Below, in pieces: positions 17,262-26,386 of a stretch of DNA of 64,000 nucleotides. The first letter of the stretch is position 1; the number at the start of each line of letters is the position of its first letter. A model generated the notes under the pieces. It saw nothing but the letters and a program-made list of their open reading frames with translations. It had not been told where the DNA came from and ran no database searches. The stretch comes from Collinsella sp. (lineage in GTDB: Bacteria > Actinomycetota > Coriobacteriia > Coriobacteriales > Coriobacteriaceae), in assembly GCA_018380195.1 (NCBI GenBank), contig JAGZUC010000003.1, positions 70,557-134,556 on the forward strand, read 5' to 3'. The position numbers and the translations under genes are program-made.

Positions 17262-19034
17262 TTAGAGCGCCTCCTCATCGAGCGGAGCGGCCATGGTGCC
17301 CTCGCCCGCAAGCGGCGACTTGTCGCGCCAGACGTTCTCGAACTGCTCCTTGTCGAGCACGTGGTCGCGCTTGGCGGCGACATCGGTCACCGTCACGCGG
17401 TCGGTGCAGGAGTAGCACGGATCGAGCGAGCCGACGATCAGCGCAGCGTCGCCCACGGTGTTGCCGCGGAACATGTAGCGCAGGACCGGCCAGTTGCTGT
17501 ACGTGGCAGCCTTGGCGCGCCAGCGGTAGCACTTCTGGTTGTTGCCGAGCATGGCCCAGTGCACGTCCTCGCCGCGCGGCGCCTCGGTGGCGCCGATGGC
17601 GTACTTGTGCGGGGTGTACTCCCAATCCGTGGTGAGGATGGGGCCCGACGGGCAGTTCTCGAGCATGGTCTCGATCATGTCGATCGAATCGTAGACCTCC
17701 TGGATGCGGACGGCGGTACGGCCGAAGGCATCGCAGGTGTCGGCCGTAGCAGCATGCATCTTCTGAACATCCGGATCGGTGTAGCCGTCGAAGGGATGGT
17801 CAAAGCGCACGTCGCGGGCATAGCCCGAGCCACGCATGAGCGGGCCGACCGGCGAGAAGTCGCGTGCGATCTTGCGGTCCAAGATGCCGATACCGCTCGT
17901 ACGCTCAATGAAGTTGGGCGTGGAGAGCAAGACGTCGACGAGCTCCTGAACCTCGGAGCGCAGCTGGTGGATGGTCGTGAGCGTGGAGAGCTTCTGCTCG
18001 GCCAAAATGTCACGACGCACGCCGCCGATCACGTTGAGACCGTAGGTCTTGCGGTGACCGGAGAGTTTCTCGGCCAGGTCCATAGACTTCTCGCGGACGC
18101 GGAAGAACTGCTGGAAGCCGGAGTCGAAGCCGGTGTAGTGCGATGCGAGGCCAATATTGAGCAGGTGTGAGTGCAGACGCTCGACCTCGAGCATGATGGC
18201 GCGGATGTACTGCGCGCGCGGCGGGACGTGAATGCCCTGGGCGCGCTCGACAGCCTCGGCGTAGGCCACCGAGTGGGCGCAGCCGCAGATACCGCAGATA
18301 CGGTCGGCAAGGAACGTCACGGCGTCATAGTTCAGGCGCGTCTCGGCGACCTTCTCCATGCCGCGATGCACGTAGAACAGGCGGTAGTCGGCATCGACGA
18401 TCGTCTCGCCCTCCACGAACAGGCGGAAGTGGCCGGGCTCGTCGGAGGTGATGTGCAGCGGTCCCATGGGGACGAGCGTAGTCTCCTTGCCCTTGGTATC
18501 GGCCAAGAACTCGTAGTTTTCCATATCACTCGCGGGAGCGGGACGGAAGCGGTAGTCCATGGAGTCCTTGCGCAGCGGGTACAGGCCGCTGGGCCAATCG
18601 TCGGGCAGCACCAGGCGACGACGGTCGGGCAGACCCTCGGGGATCAGGCCGAACATGTCGCGAAGCTCGCGCTCGCCCCACACACAGGCGGGGACGAACG
18701 GTGTCACGGACGGGAACGTCATCTTGGCGGGCTCGACCTCGGTGCGCACGGTCACCCAACCGGGATCCTCCCCCTCCATGGAGATGACATAGTACACGGC
18801 GTAACGGCCGCACAGGCTGCGCTCATCGTTGCCGATGATCACGGGAATCCAGCCGTAGCGCTCGTAATACAGGTAGTGGACGGCCTCGGGCAGCTTGTCC
18901 TGCTTGACGGTAATCGTCAGCTGGTCCTCGCACTGCCACTCGACCTTCTCGATGCAGCCCGGAACGGCGCGGCGCAGGGCCTCGACATGGCTCTCGCAGC
19001 GACGGGCATACACCTTGTTCTCAGTTTCAATCAT
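17262..19034 (-). CDS. hyfG: Hydrogenase-4 large subunit HyfG/HycE (NiFe catalytic subunit)
   Basis: 590 residues, a NuoC-like N-terminal domain (about 1-165) fused to a NuoD-like NiFe domain, as in E. coli HycE. The nickel ligands are in RICGICGCAHSVAY and DPCYSCTDRVTV. After that arginine a tail of roughly 35 residues follows, the expected HycI cleavage product. This is a group 4a, formate-linked proton-reducing hydrogenase. It makes H2 from the electrons of formate oxidation and may be coupled to ion movement in the membrane arm. Confidence 0.96.
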   Translation of the reverse strand: MIETENKVYARRCESHVEALRRAVPGCIEKVEWQCEDQLTITVKQDKLPEAVHYLYYERYGWIPVIIGNDERSLCGRYAVYYVISMEGEDPGWVTVRTEVEPAKMTFPSVTPFVPACVWGERELRDMFGLIPEGLPDRRRLVLPDDWPSGLYPLRKDSMDYRFRPAPASDMENYEFLADTKGKETTLVPMGPLHITSDEPGHFRLFVEGETIVDADYRLFYVHRGMEKVAETRLNYDAVTFLADRICGICGCAHSVAYAEAVERAQGIHVPPRAQYIRAIMLEVERLHSHLLNIGLASHYTGFDSGFQQFFRVREKSMDLAEKLSGHRKTYGLNVIGGVRRDILAEQKLSTLTTIHQLRSEVQELVDVLLSTPNFIERTSGIGILDRKIARDFSPVGPLMRGSGYARDVRFDHPFDGYTDPDVQKMHAATADTCDAFGRTAVRIQEVYDSIDMIETMLENCPSGPILTTDWEYTPHKYAIGATEAPRGEDVHWAMLGNNQKCYRWRAKAATYSNWPVLRYMFRGNTVGDAALIVGSLDPCYSCTDRVTVTDVAAKRDHVLDKEQFENVWRDKSPLAGEGTMAAPLDEEAL

Positions 19035-19037
19035 TCG

Positions 19038-20597
19038 TTACTCCACCTCGCTCTGAGCGGTCTCGGTACCGAACACAGCGCGGTACATCGGCGTCGCGTG
19101 AAGCTCCTCGGTGCTCTGCTCGAGCACGATGCCGGTCGCGGTCTCCACACCGTGCACGAGAGGCAGCGGGGTGGCGATGCCAAACCACAAGATCATGACA
19201 GCCAGGATGATTTCGGGAATAAGCATGAGCGCCGGGGCCTCATGCTTGCCCATGCCCTGGGGCGCATGGCCGAACACCGACTTGAGTGCGATGCGGGTGA
19301 GCGCGGAGATGGCCACGGTAAGACCGAGGGCGACCACGACGACCAGCCACATGGGACCGGCGGTGACACCGGCGACAAAAGTCAGGAACTCGGAGATAAA
19401 CATGCCAAAGGGCGGGAAGGCACCAAGACCGAGCAGTGCCAAGATGGCGAGCGCGGCGGTTGCGGGGGCAACCTCGACGACACCCTGAATCTTAGCCAGG
19501 CTACGCGTGCCAAAGGCGTGCTGGATGTTGCCGGACACGCAGAAGGCAAGCGTCTTGGTAAAACCGTGGAACACGCAGTGCAGCAGGGCTGCGGCGATAC
19601 CCAGCGGGCCACCGATACCCAGGCACAGGGCGATAACGCCCACGTTCTCCACAGACGAGTACGCAAAGCGGCGCTTGAGGTCGTCCTGGCGAAACATCGA
19701 AAGTGCCGCCACCAAAATGGACAGCGTGCCGACGATCAACAGCAAAAGTTGCGGATACTCGGCGCCCACGGCCTGGATGGTAAAGCCGTAGAAGCGCATG
19801 ATCACAAGCATGGCGCACTTAAGCAGCACGCCAGAGAGCAGGGCCGAGACAGGGCTCGGGGCCTGGGAGTGGGCATCGGGCAGCCAGGTGTGCATGGGGA
19901 ACAGGCCGGCCTTGGTGCCAAAGCCGATCACGATAAACGCAAAGGCGAGGCGCATGAGCGTCGGGTCGAACTGTTCGGCGTACGGCAGCACGCATGACAG
20001 GAATGCGGCCTCGTGGGCGTTGGGAATCACGTCGGCGGCGTTGGCGTAGATCAGCAGTGTACCGAACAGGCCGAAGGCCACGCCGGCGGTGCAGACCATC
20101 GCATACTTCCAAGAAGCCTCGAGGGCCGTCTTGTTCTTGTAGATACCCACGAGGAACACGGTGGAAAGCGTGGTTGCCTCCACGGCGGCCCACGTGAGGA
20201 TCATGTTGTTGGACAGGCACGCGAGCAGCATGGTGAACACGAACAGGCTAAACAGCGCAAAATACTGCTTGGCGCGCTCGGCGGGCATGGAGCCCTCCTC
20301 GATATCGGCCTTTACATAGGGCAGCGAGAACAGCCCCGTAAGAAAACCGATAAAGCCGATGAGCAGCACAAAGATGGCGCCCAGCGAATCGAGGTGAAAC
20401 CACAGGCCAAGAGCGCTCGCGGTGTCGCCGCTCATAAGGACGTCGCCGGCCGTCATAATCGACAGCACCAGGACGGCTGCGACGGAGACCAGGTTGAGAC
20501 CGGCAAACACGTTATAGGACGTGTTCTTGGGCAAAAATGCCATGACCAGCGAGAACGCCAAAGGAGTCGCGAGCAGGGCGAGAATCAACGTTTCCAT
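19038..20597 (-). CDS. hyfF: Hydrogenase-4 membrane subunit HyfF (NuoL/M/N-like)
   Basis: 519 residues, about 14 membrane helices, antiporter-like ion-translocation subunit. Conserved segments include the HTWLPDAHSQAPSPVSALLSG loop with lysine in the following helix and HGFTKTLAFCVSG, found in complex I-type antiporter subunits. Length agrees with E. coli HyfF (about 526). Together with hyfB and hyfD it gives three antiporter-like subunits, the mark of hydrogenase-4 rather than hydrogenase-3. Confidence 0.93.
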   Translation of the reverse strand: METLILALLATPLAFSLVMAFLPKNTSYNVFAGLNLVSVAAVLVLSIMTAGDVLMSGDTASALGLWFHLDSLGAIFVLLIGFIGFLTGLFSLPYVKADIEEGSMPAERAKQYFALFSLFVFTMLLACLSNNMILTWAAVEATTLSTVFLVGIYKNKTALEASWKYAMVCTAGVAFGLFGTLLIYANAADVIPNAHEAAFLSCVLPYAEQFDPTLMRLAFAFIVIGFGTKAGLFPMHTWLPDAHSQAPSPVSALLSGVLLKCAMLVIMRFYGFTIQAVGAEYPQLLLLIVGTLSILVAALSMFRQDDLKRRFAYSSVENVGVIALCLGIGGPLGIAAALLHCVFHGFTKTLAFCVSGNIQHAFGTRSLAKIQGVVEVAPATAALAILALLGLGAFPPFGMFISEFLTFVAGVTAGPMWLVVVVALGLTVAISALTRIALKSVFGHAPQGMGKHEAPALMLIPEIILAVMILWFGIATPLPLVHGVETATGIVLEQSTEELHATPMYRAVFGTETAQSEVE

Positions 20598-20600
20598 GGA

Positions 20601-21254
20601 CTACCCCCTCAGCTCGGACAGGTCGCGCGCATCGAGCGAGTGGGAGTCGTCCCAAATGCGACGCACGACGATGGACATGATGATGACGGCAAAGATGGCG
20701 TCGGTGGCGATACCGATCTCGATGATCTCGGGAGCGGTGGGGGCCAAAAGCGCGAGCGTCACATGGCTGCCGTTTTCCATAAGGCAGTATCCAAAGATCT
20801 GCTTCATGATGTTGCGCTGCGAAATGATGCAGGTGAGGCCCACAAAGAAGTGAGCGAAGCTAATAGCGAGCGCAGGCGTTGCGACCTCGGCCGTGGGCAG
20901 GCTGATCTGCGTCACGACGGCAAAGCAGATCGCTACCTCGACGGCGATGATGCAAATGGCCCACGCGGGCTTAAGGCCGGCCTTGAGCGATGCGTCGCTC
21001 GGCTCACCCATCTTCTTGTATGCGCGGTTGAGGATATAAGGGACCAGGACGACCTTGGTGATAAAGGCAGATCCGGCCCACATAAGCAGCTCCTGCGCAC
21101 CGGTGGTGGCACCGAGCGTGGCGAGCAGCCCCACGAGCACCAGCGACTGCACTGCATACCAGCTGATGGCATGCTTGATGTTCTTGGAGACGACCACCAT
21201 GGTGGACGTGACGATCAGAAGGCCGCCAAGGATGTTGACGATCGAATAACCCAT
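20601..21254 (-). CDS. hyfE: Hydrogenase-4 membrane subunit HyfE
   Basis: 217 residues, about six or seven membrane helices. HyfE-type proteins resemble NuoK plus extra helices and exist in hydrogenase-4 but not hydrogenase-3. It sits between hyfD and hyfF with gaps of 13 and 3 bp. Segments such as HAISWYAVQSLVLVGLLA and FGYCLMENGSHVTLALLAP support the assignment. Confidence 0.92.
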   Translation of the reverse strand: MGYSIVNILGGLLIVTSTMVVVSKNIKHAISWYAVQSLVLVGLLATLGATTGAQELLMWAGSAFITKVVLVPYILNRAYKKMGEPSDASLKAGLKPAWAICIIAVEVAICFAVVTQISLPTAEVATPALAISFAHFFVGLTCIISQRNIMKQIFGYCLMENGSHVTLALLAPTAPEIIEIGIATDAIFAVIIMSIVVRRIWDDSHSLDARDLSELRG

Positions 21255-21267
21255 GTCGTTCTACCTC

Positions 21268-22725
21268 CTAACCGATCCAGCTGGCCGAAAGCGGGCCGCT
21301 GACGATGACCATGATGATGAGCACGATGAACACGAATGCCATTGCCTTGGGGAGCGGTGCACCAGCGGCGACTTCCTCGCTCGGCTCGCCGGGCAGGCAA
21401 TAGCCCATCCACTTGAGGAACCAGGCGAAGGTGGCGACGGTCTCGGCAACCATGATGCACACGAGCACCAGGATCGCAACGTTGCCGGCACCAACAGAGA
21501 AGCCGCCGGCGATGATCTGGAACTTCGAGAAGAACGTGTTCATGGGCGGCACGCCGGCAATGGCGAGCGCGGCGACACCAAAGCCCACGCCCGAGATCGG
21601 GTACTTCTTTACGATGCCGCGAAGCTTGGGCAGCATACGCGTGCCGAGCGTGAAGGAGAACGAACCGGCGATCAGGAAGAACAGCGTCTTGGCGAAAGCG
21701 TGGTTAAAGATGTGGCACACGGCGCCATCAAAGGCCAGCTGGCTGCCAAAGACCGAAAGGCCCAGACCAAAGAACACATAGGAGAGCTGGGCGATCGTGG
21801 AGAAGGCCAGCAAACGCTTCACGTCCTTTTGCGGCAGGTACATAAGGAAACCAAAGAGCATGGTGACCATGGCGTCGATAATGGCGACCCAGCCCACGAT
21901 CTCGGGAATCTCGCCGGCAGAGACAAGTGCACGCGCGAACACGCACACGCCGACCTTAACCATCGAGGCACCATGCAGGTAGGCCGAAACAGGCGTCGGT
22001 GCCTCCATGGCCGAAGGCAGCCACATGTACATGGGAACCTGTGCGGACTTGGCCCAGGCCGCAAACAGCACGAGCAAAAGGACGATAGCCTTGAGCTTGG
22101 CATCGAGGCCGGCAATCGCGGTAATGGCGAAGGTGCCGGTGTGGGCAAACACGATGGCAGCGCCCAGATACAGGCCGAGCGCACCGATATGCGTGATGAT
22201 CAGGGCCTTCATGCCGGCCTTCTTGGCCGTAGGCGTCATGTAGTAGCTAATGAGGCCCCAAGAGCACGCACCCGTGATCTCAAAGAACACGAGCTGGCCC
22301 AAAAGGGTCGAGCTGTACACGAGGCCGGCCATGGCGCCGATGAAGGTCGCGAGGTACGCGTAGAAGCGACGACGCGGCGCGTCGGGATGCTCACGGTTAT
22401 TCTCGCTCATATAGGGGATCGAATAGATCACGACAAGCAGGCCGATACCCACAAAGGCGGGCGCGAGCAGCGTGCTCATGCGATCGAAGGTGAATCCCAT
22501 GACGAGGGTCTGCCCAAACGAGATCAGGGGGACCTGCGTGTCGGGCATGCCGGCGCCAGCGAAATTCGCGGCGAGGGCGATGGTGCAGACCGTCGAGACG
22601 GCGGCACCCAAAACGCTGAACCACTTGGCGTACGGACGGGGGAACAGGGCGACGAGCACCGAGGCCACCATCGGGGCCGCGATAGCGACCAAGCCGAGAA
22701 GGGACAGACTGACTGCAAATGACAT
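21268..22725 (-). CDS. hyfD: Hydrogenase-4 membrane subunit HyfD (NuoL/M/N-like)
   Basis: 485 residues, close to E. coli HyfD (479). Antiporter-like protein with about 14 helices. The conserved lysine segment AWAKSAQVPMYMWLPSAMEA, followed by PTPVSAYLHGASMVKVGV, and the HIFNHAFAKTLFFL segment are visible. Part of the ion-pumping arm of hydrogenase-4. Confidence 0.93.
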   Translation of the reverse strand: MSFAVSLSLLGLVAIAAPMVASVLVALFPRPYAKWFSVLGAAVSTVCTIALAANFAGAGMPDTQVPLISFGQTLVMGFTFDRMSTLLAPAFVGIGLLVVIYSIPYMSENNREHPDAPRRRFYAYLATFIGAMAGLVYSSTLLGQLVFFEITGACSWGLISYYMTPTAKKAGMKALIITHIGALGLYLGAAIVFAHTGTFAITAIAGLDAKLKAIVLLLVLFAAWAKSAQVPMYMWLPSAMEAPTPVSAYLHGASMVKVGVCVFARALVSAGEIPEIVGWVAIIDAMVTMLFGFLMYLPQKDVKRLLAFSTIAQLSYVFFGLGLSVFGSQLAFDGAVCHIFNHAFAKTLFFLIAGSFSFTLGTRMLPKLRGIVKKYPISGVGFGVAALAIAGVPPMNTFFSKFQIIAGGFSVGAGNVAILVLVCIMVAETVATFAWFLKWMGYCLPGEPSEEVAAGAPLPKAMAFVFIVLIIMVIVSGPLSASWIG

Positions 22726-22740
22726 TGTTTCTCCCTTCTC

Positions 22741-23667
22741 CTACACGCCGACGACCACGAAGACAAACGCCAGAACGGCGATGCCCACGACAGCCCAGGT
22801 CTGATTACCGAGTACCTTAAAACGCGAGCGCGAGCAGGAGTTCTCGATCACGCCGCATACGACAAAGTCGATCAGGCACTTCACCAGGAAGATGACGGCG
22901 CCCAGAACGGCGGCAGCGCCCATGGTCGCGGGCTCGCCCCAGGGGACGAAGATCGCGCAGAACCAGGCGACGACCAGGACCTGTTTCATAGACATGGCGA
23001 GCTTGGCCATGGCGAGCGACGGGCCGGAAAGCTCGGCGAGCGGACCTTCCTGAAGCTCCTGCTCGGCCTCGGCCTGATCAAACGGCAACTTGCCGAGTTC
23101 CATGTAGCAGGCAATCGCAAAGGCAATGCCGGCGAGGATCACGGCGACCGGCGCGTCGATGGCGCCCGTCATGATGTGCTGACCCATGGTGGCGATGTCG
23201 GTGGAGCCGCACACCAGGGCGGCGGCAAACAGCGCCAGCAGCATGGACGGCTCGATGAGCACGCTCATGAGCAGCTCGCGAACGCCGCCGATACCGGCGT
23301 AGGCGTTGGACGAATCCACACCGCAGAGGGCGAAGAAGAAGCGGGCGAGCGCCAGGCTGTACATGATGGTGATGGCGTCACCAAAGACCGGGATGGGGCT
23401 TTGTGCCGTAAAGAGCGGCAAGCCCATCGCGAGCATAAAGGCGACGGCGAAGAACAGCGGCGGCATGATGCGCAGCGCAAAGCTCGCATCCTCGCTCTGG
23501 GACTCGGGGCGCGCAAAGAGCTTGGCCAGGTCGCGGTAGTCCTGCATGATGCTGGGGCCGCGACGGTTGTGCATCTTGGCGCGGATCACGCGGCCGAGAC
23601 CGGAGAAGAACGGAGCGACGGCCATGACGACCACGCCCTGCAGAACGGCAAGTACGATGTTGTTCAT
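22741..23667 (-). CDS. hyfC: Hydrogenase-4 membrane subunit HyfC/HycD (NuoH-like)
   Basis: 308 residues, about eight membrane helices. NuoH-like subunit that anchors the hydrophilic arm to the membrane arm. Family segments include AKMHNRRGPSIMQDYRDLAK near the N terminus and ELGKLPFDQAEAEQELQEGP, the acidic loop facing the cytoplasmic domain. Ends are close to its neighbours (12 bp after hyfB, 15 bp before hyfD). Confidence 0.95.
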   Translation of the reverse strand: MNNIVLAVLQGVVVMAVAPFFSGLGRVIRAKMHNRRGPSIMQDYRDLAKLFARPESQSEDASFALRIMPPLFFAVAFMLAMGLPLFTAQSPIPVFGDAITIMYSLALARFFFALCGVDSSNAYAGIGGVRELLMSVLIEPSMLLALFAAALVCGSTDIATMGQHIMTGAIDAPVAVILAGIAFAIACYMELGKLPFDQAEAEQELQEGPLAELSGPSLAMAKLAMSMKQVLVVAWFCAIFVPWGEPATMGAAAVLGAVIFLVKCLIDFVVCGVIENSCSRSRFKVLGNQTWAVVGIAVLAFVFVVVGV

Positions 23668-23679
23668 GCTCTCCCCTCC

Positions 23680-25698
23680 TTAACCCATTTGCACGGCGAG
23701 CACGAGGAACACCACGAGTGCCGCGACGATATAGCAGATATAGATGCTGTAGTTGCCGCCCTCGAGCTTAGTCGCGAGGTCGGCGAGCTTCTCGACACCC
23801 TTATGCGGGGCATCGACGAGAACCTTGTCGGGTACGGGCTCCACAGCCTCGGCCACACCGGTGAGCTTCTGGAAGAAGTGCGCGATGGACCAGCAGACGG
23901 CCGTGCAGCGGTCGCGCAGCGTGTAGAGCGGCTGCATAAACCAGGACACCTCGGAGGCAAAGGTCGTGGCCACGACGGGCATATGCTCGTTGGGAGCATA
24001 GCCGCATGCCCACGGCTGGGACTTTTGCACCTTACCGACGGTCTTGAGCTTGCGATAACCGCAAGCAAGGCCGACAAGCACCACGAGCGCAATGGCGATC
24101 GCGGGCGTGGAGGTGGCGGCGCCGGAGTACTGGTTCATGAGCTCCATGCCCTCGGCGGCAAACACGCCACCGTACGGATGCAACACGGACGCGGCGACAT
24201 CGACCAGCACAGGCGCGATCACGGGAGCGCCAATGCCCAGCACGACGCAGATGGCCGCAAGCAGCCCCTGCGCAAACACCATGGGGGCGGGAACCTCCTT
24301 GGCATTGGCCGCGGCCTCGGAGCGGGGCGCGGAGGCAAAGGAGACACCATAGGCCTTGACGAAGCACGTAACAGCCAGCGCGCCGGTAATGGCAAGCGCG
24401 ACGGCAGCGAACACGGCCACGATCATGACGGCCTTGTCGCCCTGCATGGCGGCGTTAAACAGCGACTGGTAGGTAAACCACTCGGACACAAAGCCGTTGA
24501 AGGGCGGGATGGCCGAGATGGCAAGCGCGCCAACGAGGAAGCAGATGGCCGTTGCCGGCATACGACGGAACAGGCCGCCCATCTTCTCCATATTGCGCGC
24601 ACCCGTGGAGTACAGCAGCGCACCGGCGCCCAAGAACAGCTCGCCCTTAAACATCGCATGGTTAAACGTGTGGTAGAGGGCGGCCATCAGGGCCAGGACG
24701 GCGATGCCGACAGAGTTGAGCGCCATGGCGGCCATGGAAGCGCCGACGCCGAGCAGAATGATGCCGATGTTCTCGACGGAGTGATAGGCCAGCAGGCGCT
24801 TGATGTCATGCTCCTGCAGGGCGAAGGCCACGCCGAGGACCGACGAGATCGCACCGAAGACCATGACCATAAGGCCCCACCAGACCTGAACGCCCGAAGC
24901 AGAAAGCAGGTCGAGACCAACCTTGAGGATACCGAAGATACCGATCTTGATCATGCCGCCGGACATGAGGGCCGACACGTTGGACGGCGCCTCGGGATGT
25001 GCCTTGGGCAGCCAGCCGTGCAGCGGGATGATACCGGCCTTGGCGCCAAAGCCAAAGAAGGCGAGCACGAAGCACACGGATGCGACCGCGGGGCTAAACT
25101 GCGTGGCACGGAAATCCGCAAAGGCAAACGAGCCGCCGGCGAAGTTGGTCATGGTGAGGAAGCTCGCCATGATGAGCACAAAGCCCACGTGCGCGATCAC
25201 AAAGTAGAGCCAACCACCATGGATGGAGTTCTCGTTCTCCTCGATTACGACCAGGAAGTACGAGGTCAGCGACATAAGCTCAAAGGCGACCAGGAACCAA
25301 AACACGTTGTCGGCTGTGATGACGAGCATCATGGAAGCCACGAAGGTGTTAAAGAAGAAGCCGGCGCGGCCCTTTTTGCCCGGGTACTCATCAAAGTAGT
25401 TGAGACCGTAGATCGAACCGGCAAACGCGAGCACCGAGATGAGCGCCACGAACAGGCCGGACAGCTGATTGAGCAGCAGCTGGAAATGGGCAAACGGGAA
25501 AAACACGATGGTGTCGACCGACGTGACATCGCCCAGCACGGCCTGGATACCAGCCACAAACGAAAGCACCGCGGCGACGGCGCCGATAAGGCAGCCGGCG
25601 GTCTTGGCGGCGTTATCGGCCTTGATCAGCAGAACCGAGGCGAGCGCACCGATGCACGAGACGGCAAGCGATGCGATAAACAGCGTCATGCTATCCAT
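23680..25698 (-). CDS. hyfB: Hydrogenase-4 membrane subunit HyfB/HycC (NuoL-like, long)
   Basis: 672 residues, the size of E. coli HyfB. Antiporter-like core with a long C-terminal lateral extension. Visible signatures include FGAKAGIIPLHGWLPKAHPE and HTFNHAMFKGELFLGAGALL. The ATG at 25698 overlaps the hyfA stop by eight bases, so the two are coupled. Confidence 0.94.
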   Translation of the reverse strand: MDSMTLFIASLAVSCIGALASVLLIKADNAAKTAGCLIGAVAAVLSFVAGIQAVLGDVTSVDTIVFFPFAHFQLLLNQLSGLFVALISVLAFAGSIYGLNYFDEYPGKKGRAGFFFNTFVASMMLVITADNVFWFLVAFELMSLTSYFLVVIEENENSIHGGWLYFVIAHVGFVLIMASFLTMTNFAGGSFAFADFRATQFSPAVASVCFVLAFFGFGAKAGIIPLHGWLPKAHPEAPSNVSALMSGGMIKIGIFGILKVGLDLLSASGVQVWWGLMVMVFGAISSVLGVAFALQEHDIKRLLAYHSVENIGIILLGVGASMAAMALNSVGIAVLALMAALYHTFNHAMFKGELFLGAGALLYSTGARNMEKMGGLFRRMPATAICFLVGALAISAIPPFNGFVSEWFTYQSLFNAAMQGDKAVMIVAVFAAVALAITGALAVTCFVKAYGVSFASAPRSEAAANAKEVPAPMVFAQGLLAAICVVLGIGAPVIAPVLVDVAASVLHPYGGVFAAEGMELMNQYSGAATSTPAIAIALVVLVGLACGYRKLKTVGKVQKSQPWACGYAPNEHMPVVATTFASEVSWFMQPLYTLRDRCTAVCWSIAHFFQKLTGVAEAVEPVPDKVLVDAPHKGVEKLADLATKLEGGNYSIYICYIVAALVVFLVLAVQMG

Positions 25699-26308
25699 TG
25701 TTTACGCTCCCTTCTGCTTTCTCGGACAAACCCTGGGCCACAGCGGTAACGTCGACGGACGGACCGTTTTCGATCGAGCGCAGGCGCTTGGCCTCGTCGA
25801 GTTCGCGATCGGCCGCGCCGCCCATGACGGTCAGCGCCTTGGTGGGGCACGCCGCCACACAATGCGGGCCGTCCGGATCGAAGGCGCACAGGTCGCACTT
25901 GACGGCGCAGGTGTACTGGCCAGGAGCCCACGTAAGCAGGCTGCTCAGGGACTTAGGATACGAAGGTGTCGGGTCGCACATGCCTGCGACACCGGCGATA
26001 GACGTGCCATCGGGATGGATGGCACCGAAGGGGCACGCGATGGCGCACAGCCTGCACCCGATGCACTCCTGCTCCTTGACGTGGATGCGGTCGCCATCGT
26101 GCTCGATGGCATTCACCGGGCAGACCTCGGCGCAGGGGGCACCCTCGCAATGGTGGCAGGCAAGGGCGGCCGAAATACCACCGGTCTTCACGAGCGCCAG
26201 GCGCGGCGTATCCTGAAGACCCTGCATCCGGTGGGCGTCGGCACAGGCGGACTGGCATGTTCCGCAGCCGATGCACCTCTCCGGGTTGATGTCGATGAAG
26301 CGGTTCAT
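25691..26308 (-). CDS. hyfA: Hydrogenase-4 electron-transfer subunit HyfA/HycB
   Basis: 205 residues. Four 4Fe-4S motifs carry electrons from FdhF toward the hydrogenase: CIGCGTCQSACAD, CHHCEGAPCAEVCP, CIGCRLCAIACP and CDLC with a distant CVAACP. The start chosen is ATG at 26308, 9 bases after AAAGGAAG. A stable stem-loop lies between it and fdhF, so its dose may differ from that of fdhF. It resembles the hydN-like protein upstream of fdhF (28686-29204), a paralogue. Confidence 0.93.
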   Translation of the reverse strand: MNRFIDINPERCIGCGTCQSACADAHRMQGLQDTPRLALVKTGGISAALACHHCEGAPCAEVCPVNAIEHDGDRIHVKEQECIGCRLCAIACPFGAIHPDGTSIAGVAGMCDPTPSYPKSLSSLLTWAPGQYTCAVKCDLCAFDPDGPHCVAACPTKALTVMGGAADRELDEAKRLRSIENGPSVDVTAVAQGLSEKAEGSVNNG

Positions 26309-26330
26309 CCCCACTTCCTTTCAAAATAAC

Positions 26331-26365
26331 GGGCCGGGCTCCCGAACGTACGGGACGCCCGGCCC
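26331..26365 (-). terminator. Strong stem-loop between fdhF and hyfA
   Basis: GGGCCGGGC with GCCCGGCCC forms the lower stem, and CCCG with CGGG the upper one. On the minus strand the hairpin is followed by GTTATTTT. It lies inside the hydrogenlyase cluster and could act as a partial terminator or a processing and stability element that sets the fdhF to hyf ratio. Confidence 0.6.
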
Positions 26366-26386
26366 AAAAAGCCAACGAGAACGGGA

